Source of the DNA: Owenia fusiformis
Lineage: Eukaryota; Annelida; Polychaeta; Sabellida; Oweniidae
Reading direction: 5' to 3'
Assembly (NCBI GenBank): GCA_903813345.2
Contig: CAIIXF020000007.1
Coordinates: 8,249,730 to 8,313,729 of the forward strand
Length of the DNA: 64,000 nt
Both the position numbers and the translations under genes were made by a program. Positions 48,101 through 60,100 of this stretch are shown here, piece by piece. The notes beneath the pieces were generated by a model, which was given only the letters and a program-made list of their open reading frames with translations, was not told the DNA's origin and did not search any database. Position 1 is the stretch's first letter. Each line of letters opens with the position of its first letter.

Positions 48101-51100
48101 TCATGTGGTTTAACACTGTAAAATCCCAGGCCAGAGATATCACAAACCTATAAATATTCACATACTTTAAAGTCTCCATGTAATGTGCCACTTCAATGTT
48201 TTAGCAGAGCAAAAATATTTTGCAACATAAGTGATGTCATCATGACTCACTCAGGTGGCAAAAACGTTTTGAAAAATTTTTCAATCTTTTCTAAATATGC
48301 TAAACTTCAAATATAAACCAATGTTGATTGTCTAACCAGGTCAAAATGAAGAATATATTCTGTTTTAGATATTATTGTACCATTGGTTTCTATGAGAACT
48401 AAAATTTTGAAATCCATTTTTCTCTGAACCATTTTCATGCATTGATGAGTTCATTTCTCGCTTATTATGAACTGATTTTGTTAATTTTTGGCAAAAACAT
48501 GTGAGGATGAATGCTATGCATTGTTTTGAATTATCGCTTATTAAAAGATATGTGTCACCTCCGTAGGTTAGTTTTAAATATATTCAGGATTTTTGAACAA
48601 AAAGTCCTTCAAAAACATTAAAAAAAAGTTTCACATATCACACTTTGATAACATTGGGTAAGCCAAAGTGGTTTAAACTTTTGGGGACTTAAACACTGTA
48701 AAATTCCAGGCCAGAGACTGCTGTATCACAGGCCAGTTAATATATATGTGCTTTAACACTGTAAAATCACAGGTCATTCCTGTAGAATCAAAGACCAGAC
48801 ATTGCTGTATCACAGGCTGTTAAATAATTATAAATATTTATGTGCTTTAACACTGTAAAATCCCAAGCCAGAGACTGTTATATCACAAGCCTATAAACAT
48901 TCTCATACACTAAAATCACAGACTCGAGATTGCTGTATCAGAGGTGGGTAAATATTCATGCGTTTTAAAAATGTAAAATCACAGGTCATAGACTGTTATA
49001 TCGAAGGCCAGTTATTATTCACATGCTAATAAAAACTGAATATTGAAAAATAAGTATCTAAATAGCACATATCATCTGCAGAGACATGGTTTGTGTGTTA
49101 CCTGTAAGGGTATATTCCAGATTATCTGCACCATCTACATCTCTCATCTTCTGGGAATTGGTTCCATGTTCCCTGTAGAGGACCTTATAGCCCACTATTC
49201 TACCTTGGGCAGTGACAGGGTCTGCTCTTGTCCAGGCCACATGTATTGTAGAGCTATTACTGGAAGTTAGGGTTACAGTAGGGGCTGCACGTGGAACTGT
49301 AAAATATACAGTTTTAAATATACATTCTTAAATATGCAATGTGACATTGTGAGGTTTGGTCAAGGTCACAGGTATCATAGAGCAGTATTACATGTTACAT
49401 GGGATTCGTTCCATTGTAATCAATTTCGGATTTACGCTTAGTGGCATTTAAGCTAAGATTTTTTTTAAATGGCCACTTACCACCCTCCTTTGTCAGCACT
49501 ACAACAGTCACCGAACGATCACTAGGGCGGAATGACTGATCTCGGACAGATGTATATACATTCATATAGATGCTATAGTTCGTATATGGCTGCAGATCTC
49601 TGATCAGTTCACTACTCTTTTCAGAATTCCGAATGAGTTTTTGTTTTTCTTTCTTCGTCTCACCTTCCGTTGGGTAATAGTGAATTGTAAATAATGGCTT
49701 TGTTCCATTGTATGTCTCTTGTAACTCCCATGACAGTCTAACGGTGTCCGAGCTCAGTGCAATAGCTCGTAAATTACTGGGTGGTAATGGGCGATTTTCT
49801 GAAATAATGTGTAGTTGAAAATAAACATTATAAGACAATGCTCCCATGACAGTTTAACAGTGTCCGAGCTCAGTGCAATAGCTCGTAAATTACTAGGTGG
49901 TAATGGGCGATTTTCTGAAATAATGTGTAGTTGAAAAAAACATTATAATTAAAGGACATAAGTATGAAGCTTGACCACTATGGACTAAAATAATAAAGGA
50001 CAGTGTTTTCCTGATTTATATGTGTTGTTAATGCCAATTTATTCATGAAGCTGACACACAATGGTTGGGCATTAGGCACTGGGAATTAGGCATAACACAT
50101 ATTCATGTCCATATATTTCTCAGCCTCATATGAAAATTGATAAAATTGAATTAATATTCCATTATCAAAAATAAAACAACAGTTTCCTGAAGCATAATGT
50201 GACTCCTCTTGTCTAGCAAATCTACTTAATGACACATAATGTGTCATATATCAAACTTAAACGAATTTAATGCTTCAGATACGTGGGAAATTATGACCTT
50301 GTATGATTTAATATTCTCTTTAATGGGATATATGACACATTCTACATCATCTAGTTCATTTTTGATGCTATTGTCTTTTGACACGATAAATAATAAAAAA
50401 TTGGATTAGTTTAATTTGTGTTCAAAGTAAAATGAACTGAATCATACCATCTAACTGTACAGACAGCTTGATCGTCTTCAGTGTTATACCGATGGAATTT
50501 CTCGCAACACATTGATAGTATCCGGCATCAGCTCTAGTAATATGACCAATCAGAAGCTCCCGCCATCCGTTACTCACAGCTTTCTTTGAGGATGTTTGAA
50601 ACTCCCTGATTCTGCCATTAATAGTCAGAGGTTTACCATCTTTAAGCCAAGTTATTTTAGGTTTTGGGTTTCCTGTTGTTACGCATCTGATTCTTCTGTT
50701 TTGTGTAACTTTGGTCTCCACTATAGGATCAGTATCATCAAGGGTCAATCTTGGTGGTTCTACGATATATAAAAAAATCAAATATACACGGTGTCCCTAA
50801 AGTCTCCACAATTACAATAAAAAGTTTGTGTAAAGTGTTTATAGACACCTTGTATTACAAGAACACAAATGTGTACAACATGTCCCCACCAATGGGTGAT
50901 CCTATATATTGCAAATTTTTCATCCTAAATGCCTAACACTAATCTGTTAGATTTTAAGAAAAAAAATCCAATGTGGCCACCTTATTAAGGACTGCCCAAA
51001 AACTAAGTAGTTTGCCATTTTCATATTAAGAATCATTCCTGGAAATTTGAAATCGAACTGTCAACTAAAAAATCTAAAATGGCCGGCAATAAAAAGCAGT

Positions 51101-54100
51101 TATGAGTTTTTGCTTTGTAGCGGTTTGGGAAAAAACTGTCGGACATACAGATGGACAGACACACCTAGGCCGACAATATGGCATCACACTATGTGGCGGG
51201 GACACAATAAAAGATAAAAGTCCTAAAAGAATATAAACATAATTTACACATGTGATATAGTAAACTTGTATTCTTAATAAATTTCAAATAAGGATTAAGT
51301 AAGAAAAAATTTGATTTTTATGAGTATGATATTCCCTATGGTTTGGAGAGGTCTGTAGTTACAATGTACATGTTTTCTAATGTATACTATAGAGGATATT
51401 ACTGGTTAGGTTAAAAATGTAAAGTTGTAAGTTTAGTTGTACATGTAATGGGGGCCCTGTAATTCATATTATAAATGATATTCAATGCTACAGGTGACAT
51501 CTTTAATGTGATCTGATCTTCGTCAGTAATTTTTGCAATAAAGATATATCCTATAGGGCTTTTTCTGAATATCGAGAAAGGCAGGCCTAGTCAGGGAGGG
51601 TTTGAGGAGTTTGGGCAACCTCCCCACCCCCCAGCCAAATATGCAGTTTTTCACGATTCTTAACTTAGCTTTCTCAGTACGTTGAAAAAGGCTTTTTCTG
51701 ATTTCAATGTTCTCTCTATGTTTGGAAAGGCTTTTTATTTTCTAATTTACTCAATACATTGAGAAAGGCTTTGTATTATTTCAATGTACCTTCTCTTTAA
51801 ATTGAGAAAAGCTTTGTATTTTCTAACTTACTCAGTACATTGATAAAGGCTTTGTATTGTTTAACTGATGGAAGTTGGGGTGAAGCAATTGTGCAATTGT
51901 AATAACCAGAATCTTCAGGTTGAACATTATCAATTACGAGACTATCGAGTAAACGACGAGTTCGTTCCAAGCTTCCACCTGAAAGTATCAAGATGAACAT
52001 ATTAAAAATAAATCCAGTATAACTTAACACAAAAAATTATACAAGGCATTAACATGCAAAATGTCACCACCTGTCATTTGATTAAGATGCCGAACGCTAG
52101 ATGCCAGATGCCAACTGCTGTCACAATGGAGTTCATAACAATATGTCACAACCTTAGGTGGTGACACAAAAATTGACTTTTGAGAAATTCCCACAATTCC
52201 CACACCTATTTTTTACATTTTCACTTTAAATTACATGTTTTTCTGCAGTTGTAGGACTTTGTTAGCTGTCAGATATCAGTGAATATGCTGAATACTATAC
52301 CTATCTTAGTCCATGTTACTGTAGGTTTTCCCTGTGATTTGTCATAGGTTGCCACTCCACACTCTAATACAGCAACCTCCCCCACGCGCTTATTCTGGTT
52401 TTCTGGAGTTGTTAACATTGCAAATGTACTGGATTCTGAAAATAAAATGATAACATATTCATATACTCTCATAATCATACAAAATACAGAGATTTTATCT
52501 ATACACATTTTTCAAATGTTACATATATGTATACATACAATTTGAAACGTTTGCAATTTTTGTACTAACTTTATGCTTTTGAAATATTTTTTAGTAAATG
52601 ATTCTACATATGTATGTCTTGTCAAAATTCAGAGTTTCAGTTTCACAAGCATTAAATTCATTTTTTATGTTTCGAAACAAATTCCTTACTACTCAAATTA
52701 CAATACTCATATGAAATATTTTCAACTGAATTGAATTGGTGTTTTTCTTGGTTGTGTATACATATCTACCAGAGCTAGTAGATGGATACCAAGGCTGCGT
52801 TTTTGAACTACTCACAGGTGAGTGCATTACATAATATATCATAAGTAATCCCCCTATGTATCATGAAAAAGAACAATGAGCCCATGTGTTGCAAATTACA
52901 TGCTCACACGTTTTCAACAAAAGCAGTTCATCCAAGCGCACTTGCACCGCTAATTACGAAGTGTCAAACTTGTCAGGTAAGAGCGTATGTCAACCTTGCT
53001 GGCTCGTTGCTAGTGCACCACAGGAGTTCAATTACAATAAACCGTGATGTCTTTCAAAAGAATTGATGATTTGCAATCACCGAATGGATTCTATCTTGTA
53101 GTGACTTCACAATTAGGCCACCCAGCTCTAGATGTTTGATTTTGAGAGATTATCTTCTATATTTCGTGCGCCCCCCGATTTTGACAAAAACAGTGGGCGC
53201 TTATAGGCATCGATGTTTAGTATGAATTTCACCCAAACTTCGCACATATATAGAAATAATCATGATCTAGTCAAATCGACATACCTTGTAAATATCCGAC
53301 CCATGGTTTTCATAAAAGAAACAACAATATTTTTAGCTCAAAACTGCCAAGTGTCATTTCGTGATTCTTGATCATTTGGCCTCTGTATGTTAAAATTTTG
53401 TTGAGATACACTTTCATAAATTTTAATAATCTCAAGAAGTTGATGGGAAAGTGCAATCGATAGTTCAAGTTGAAATAAAACTGTAATTGTTCAGTTTCAG
53501 TTTTAAATGCATCTGTTAGTGTTATGGAAAATACGTTGTCTGTATTAGGGTTAACTGTGAATTGAGCTGTTAGTTCAATGGGACAACATACATCGAGTTG
53601 ACAACATACACTTATGATCTTTCAAAATTGTAGCCAAAACGTAAATATTCTCACAAAAATAATCAACACTCTTGGGCGACAGGGGAAAAAATGATCAAAA
53701 GAAATGTGAAAAATACAACATTTTCCAACCGATCAATTTTGTGGGTAGATTTACATATGAAAAAAATCGAGCACTGCTCAATCTTGTAACGTAATCAGAA
53801 AGCTCAAAGTCTTTCCAAGTGAATACACTCAAAATTAAACATGAAATCCTTTATGTATTCCTCAGCTTAATTTTTTAAAACCTACATCATACTTTCAAAT
53901 CAGGTCATAGAGAAACCATACATTTAAATGTATGAAGGTATATTTTGTCACTGTACATCGCCGATGGTTATAGGCATGTGATATGGCTTCTATTAACTTT
54001 TGTAACCGTTTTAAGACATTATATATAAACCTTTAAAAATATACTGCTACGTCATATGAACTGAATTTGATACTGAGGTACGTAGAACTGCAAGCAAGGA

Positions 54101-57100
54101 TGTAAATGGAATAAAAAACTAATACATTCGAGAAAAATGCTGTGCTCTTTTTCTCATGACTGAGCTCAAATAATGTTTAGTTTTAGACATTAGATTTATG
54201 ACTGTTCAAAAACAAATATTATGACTATATCCTATGAGAAAGACATTGAATTCATGTGACATTAAAAGCTGAAGATGAAAGACACTTTTATTCAATAAAT
54301 GATGACATGACAATCATGATGAGTTTCAATTCTAGAGGGGAGGAATTACCATTGATTAAGGCCAGAGTAATATGAAACATGTTTAGCATATCTTTTCAGA
54401 TCCATTTCAAACTACAAAACATGCAAAAAACATTCATCGCAAGTGTAGGATACCACATTGTTTTTCCAATTTTGGTAAACCACTTTTTAGGGCACATTTA
54501 ACAAGAAATGAACATGCAAAATGTCACCACCTGCCATTTGTTAAAGATGCCGAACACCAACTGCAGTCAACAAAAAACCTGGAGACTATAATATTATGTG
54601 GTGCCCTTGTTGGTTTCCAAGTATCAAGGTACTAATCATGCTTGGGATTTGAATACCCTTGAGGGTAATACATTTTCACCTACCTGAGATTCTATTTATA
54701 CCCATTTGATAACGAAATTTGATCCAAATTGTGAAAATAATAAGTTTGCGCCCACTTCAGAATAAATTCTGGGACGAACGCTGTGCATCTCATGATTTCA
54801 AATGAACAGGCTGATAATCAGAAACATGAAGATGTTCATCTAATCAAACTAAACCAAAACAATTGGAAACACAGAATTTATAGGCCAAGCCTAAACATAT
54901 AATTGAATTACTGTTGTAGCTAAAAGTACTTTGTTTCTCTGATGTATCATCTGATACAATAAAATCTGATAAAATGTTGTAATTGGAATAATAAAAACCT
55001 TGTCTTTTAATCGTCAGTTGAGCCTCGTCACTCTGTTTTCTATTGGCCGCATTTGTAGCGACACATCGATAAGCGCCGGCATCCTCTGTTGTGATGTCAT
55101 AGATTTGTAAAGTACCAGTCGGAAGAACAGCATATCTGAAAGAATGCAATTCAATTTCATAACAAGACAGGTTGGCGATAACAATAGCTCACCCATGTAA
55201 GCTAATTAATGAGTGATTTGGTTCAAAGGGATCAAATACCAATACTACATATTCACAAGAAATAAAATAAAAATCATATTATGACAAAGGATTGAAACTC
55301 TTGATTTGAATTGCACATTGAGTATGCATTCATGTACCTTCAATGCATTCATGTAACTTCAATGCATGCATGTACCTTCAATGCATTCATGTAACTTCAA
55401 TGCATTCATGTAACTTCAATGCATTCATGTAACTTCGATGCATTCATGTAACTTCAATGCATTCATATAACTTCAATGCATTCATGTAACTTCAATGCAT
55501 TCATGTAACTTCAATGCATTCATGTAACTTCGATGCATTCATGTAACTTCAATGCATTCATATAACTTCAATGCATTCATATAACTTCAATGTATTCATG
55601 TAACGTCAAGGCATTCAAGTAACTTTATAACTTCAATGCATTCATATAACTTCAATGCATTCAAGTAACTTCAATGCATTCATGTAACTTCAATGCATTC
55701 ATGTAACTTCAATGCATTCATGTAACTTCAATGCATTCATGTAACTTCGATGCATTCATGTAACTTCAATGCATTCATATAACTTCAATGCATTCATATA
55801 ACTTCAATGTATTCATGTAACGTCAAGGCATTCAAGTAACTTTATAACTTCAATGCATTCATATAACTTCAATGTATTCATGTAACTTCAAGGCATTCGA
55901 GTAACTTTAATGCATCTATGTAACTTCGATGCATTCAAGTAACTTCAATGCATTCATGTAACTTCAATGCATTCATGTAACTTCAATGTTTGATAAGCTA
56001 TAATGAATACTGGAAGGGGGTCTGGGCCTTTGTTAAATTAGTTTCATGAAATATATTGATATTTTGACCTGGACCATAAAGATCAGTCCGTAACTTGTGA
56101 TGAGATTAAATCTACAAATCAACTGTACTGTTACAGATATATAATTTTAACTGCAATATTCAAATAAAATAAACCTGTTAAGTGGAACATCTCTTTATTA
56201 AGTGAAACACCTTTATAAGTAGAACACCCCTTAAAGTGAAACACCTTTATAAGTAGAACACCTCCTTAGATTAAAGATATCAGCGCCCCATGACCATCTG
56301 ATTTAGTGGAACATTTTATATAGGCACAAACCAAGTGTTTCAGGTTGGCAGCTTTTACGTTATCATAATCTTAAAATCATAGGATTAATTTAACTTGTCA
56401 TTTCTGAATGGAATATGCATATCTAAATGCTTAAGCATTTCAACGTTCAATTACTTTTGCAGCTGTACCTGGAATTCTTAGAAATTGAACAATTAATCTA
56501 AATGACTAATACCATTGAATTGTAAATTATATTATTTCACAAATAGATATAAGATAACGTTGAACTGAGTTTTCCGAAGAAAAGAAAGCACAGAACTATA
56601 TTATATTTTTAAAATAAAAAACAAGGCATTAAAATGACAAAATGCCACCACTTGTTATTGCTAAAGATTACAAAAATGTAACAAATTTGTTACAGAATGA
56701 TGCAAACCACTGATCATTAATGATGAATGCCACTTGAAAAAAAACAGAAAATGTTCACTTATTTATTGCCATGGTAACCTTTCAAGTCCATGTGACTGTG
56801 CATGTAACAGTATGTAAGAAATATGAGAAGTGTTTTAAGACAAATAATCTGTTTCCAAGGTAACATATATGCATTGCCACAGTTGCTGTAACTGCCCAAA
56901 ATATGTTAAAAGTTGTAACATGTCAAATGTGTTGAAAATAAAAAAAATTAAGTCCATGTGAACACTAACTTCTTAAATTATTACAAATGGTTACAAAATG
57001 TTTGAAGTCCACTTATTTGTTGCTACGGTAACAGATATTGACAGAAATATGCTGAAATTCATAACATGTTTATATATGTTAACAGTAATTTAACTATGCA

Positions 57101-60100
57101 GTCAGTCGAAACAGTTCTTGTTAAGTTATTGAAAGTTGATAGAATTTGTTACTGCCGCCAAACGCCAAAATGTAACAAGTCCATTTATTTATTCCCATAG
57201 TAACAGATATGGGCAGAAATTTGTTGAAACTCATAACATTACATGTTTATATTAGTTCACAGTAAAACTTTCAATCAGTCTAAACAGTAACTGTTACCCT
57301 CCTTCTTAAGTTAGTGCAAATGGCTACAAAATGTTACAAGTCCACTTATTCCCATAGTAACAGATATTGGCAGAAAGGTGTTGTAACTCATAACATGTTT
57401 ATATATGTTAACAGTAAAAATATGAAGTCAATCTAAACAGTACTTGTTAAAGGCGCACTATACTTAATTTAGAAAAAAAAATCATTGAAACATGTTACTC
57501 AAACACTTGCTCAAATATGGCACAAAGTTTGATTTGCTTCAATATTGGGCCAAGAAAAATATAACGCACATAGAAAAAAGCATTTGAAGTTCAGAGATCA
57601 TTAGACATGCATGCACATGTTAAAAAAGTGCATGTTTTAAATTACTATTGATTTAACCTTTAGCGTGCTGCCGGCGGACTCGTCCGCCGAGACTAAAATG
57701 TCTCTCACAACTGCCGGCGGACCCGTACGCCCGATTTCAAACTTTTAAAAACTTTACTTTTTCGCGCCATTCGTATTGTCCAATTAGATTGCCCGATTTA
57801 TTCAGTGCCTAACATGACTTCCTGTTGACCTAGAAATGGCGATATTTCGAAAAATAATTCTCAATTCAACAATTTAAACAGTGTTTTAGTCGTTTTTAGT
57901 GAACGAATCGTACAAAATGGTGGACAAATACGATCACAACGAAAATGTGGAGGAAATGGATTACGATTTCGAGCTCTTTAGGCTCTTGGAAGCCGATAAC
58001 GGTCATCGAAAATAGAAACTAGAATATTTTCTGAATTGAAAAATTGAACATTCGATCGCTGCAAATTCAGATTTGGATTCTGACCAGACGAAGAGGCGGA
58101 GCGGCGGATTCCGGAGGAGTATTCATGGTATATTTATGCCCAGTCGTGTTAATGTACGAAAAAATTCATGAGAAAATTTTTTTCATGAGCCAGGCCACTG
58201 TATCTTCCCTTTGTGAAAATTTTATCCAGATTCATTCAGTAGTTATTGAGATATTAATTATTTAGTCCAAGTATATCATTTTTTGCACTCTTTGAAAAAT
58301 AAGCCAGTTGCGTGGGATATATTTGCTGAAATAAGGCAGCATGGTAAAGGTTAAAAGATGGCGACACTTCTATAAAAATGAATGTATCATGTAATACAAA
58401 CAACTTCGCCATCTTTTAATTTTCTCTCCAAATTGGAGGAAATAAAGAATCATATCATATCATATCAATACATTGGACATACTATGAAATTTAAATGTAT
58501 GTCTTTATTGTGCTCAAAAATGTTGAAAACTCCCAAAGTGGGCCTTTAAGTTATTGGAAATTGAAAGAATTTGTTAAAGACACAGAATGCCAAAATGTTA
58601 CAAGTCCACTTATTTGTTGCCATGGTTACAGATATTGGCAGAAAGGACGATTCTCGGTTTGGAGAACAGTCTCCTGGGCTAATATTTTTTTCATGAAAAA
58701 TATAGAAATATTACCCAACTTAAACTATGAATATTCAAAAGAGGACATTTAAATCTACAAGATGTAAAAATATCAAATTGGTCTGGAGCAGGGATAACGC
58801 TCAATTATACCGATTTTAATAAAATACAAGTCTCTATTTGGGGAAAGAAGTTCATCAGTGTACTGCGCTAATATTTTTTTGAGAAAAATCTAGAAATATT
58901 ACCCAAATTAAATTATGACTATTCAAAAGAAGACATTCAAATCTATATTATGTAAAAAAATCAAATTTGTCCGAAGCAGGGATAATGCTAATTTAGATTG
59001 ATGAACTTCGTTCTCCAAACCGAGAATCGTCCTTTAATGTGTTGGAACTCAACATGTTTTTATATGAACAGTAAAATTATGAAGTCAGTCTAGACAGTAC
59101 TTGTTAAGTTGTTGGAAGTTGTAAGAATTTGTTACCGATGCCACATACCATACACAAAAAGTTGGAGACTATAACAATATGTTGCCAATTCTGGTGGTGA
59201 CATAAAATGAAAGAGGAGAGGATTAAAGTACTAAAATTAAAATTTATATTGATGTTATTGAATAAGCTATTAGTTTAAGAAAAGCATAAAATATACAAAT
59301 TTGACTCGAAAAGAAATGCTTTTGAATAAACTGACACTCGATGTCATGAAAATGATGCGTCAGTCTAAAAGTATACAATCTATGGCTATATCTGCCTAAC
59401 TGAATTGAAAAAATACAAAGGTCTTTTTAAGAGAGGTAATTCTAGTATAACAAACTGCCTTTCTATAAAGTTTCTCAAATATTGTGTGATTTTCAAAAAT
59501 CAAAAGTGAATGTTTCAAAGATTTTGCTCCAACTTCTTTACCTAATAAAGTCATTAACTGAAATCAGCCAGACTGTTAAATGTTATTGAATGACTTTTTA
59601 AGAGCTTATTTTCTTTTTCCAAATTTTAGACTTTTTCAACCAGAACAACGGCAACGCCAAGGCGTAGCGAATCCCATCGAACAGCTATGGATGGCATTTT
59701 TATTTTTACAAACAAAGTATATAGCAAAAATGGCCACCGTCTACCAAAAGTGTCATTAGACCATTTGCCATACTTATAGTATTCACATACCAAATATGAA
59801 CAAAATCGCTCCACTACTTTTCGAGTTATAGTAAAATGCGTTAAAATGGCGGCCATTTTTCAAAATGGCCGCCTTCTACCAAAAGTGTCATTAGACAGTG
59901 TGCCATGCTTACAGTATTCACATACCAAATATGAACAAAATCGCTTCACTACTTTTCGAATTATTATAAAATACATTAAAATGGCGGCCATTTTTCAAAA
60001 AAATTTTCAAAATGGCCACCTTCTACTAAAAGTGTCATAGGATAGTGTGTCATGATTTTAGTATTCACATACCAAATATGAACAAAATCGCTCCACTACT

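Larger units (their letters stand above)
57451..58545. mobile_element. TTAA-flanked element (1,095 bp) that itself contains a piggyBac-like element
   Basis: Left end AGGCGCACTATAC, right end AAAGTGGGCCT, flanked by TTAA at 57447-57450 and 58546-58549. Host repeat copies nearby show the uninterrupted sequence CTTGTTAAGTTATTG, confirming a TTAA-duplicating insertion. Confidence 0.75.
56621..59203. mobile_element. Expanded ATGTCACCACC-family element hosting nested insertions
   Basis: Left end ACAAGGCATTAAAATG at 56621 and right end GGTGGTGACATAAA at about 59194-59206 match the short family members. Between them a unit of about 200 bp (CCACTTATTTGTTGCCATGG, ACAGATATTGGCAGAAA, AACATGTTTATATATG) is tandemly repeated. 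Later elements at 57451-58545 and 58642-59035 have inserted into these units. It occupies the receptor intron between exons A and B. Confidence 0.6.
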
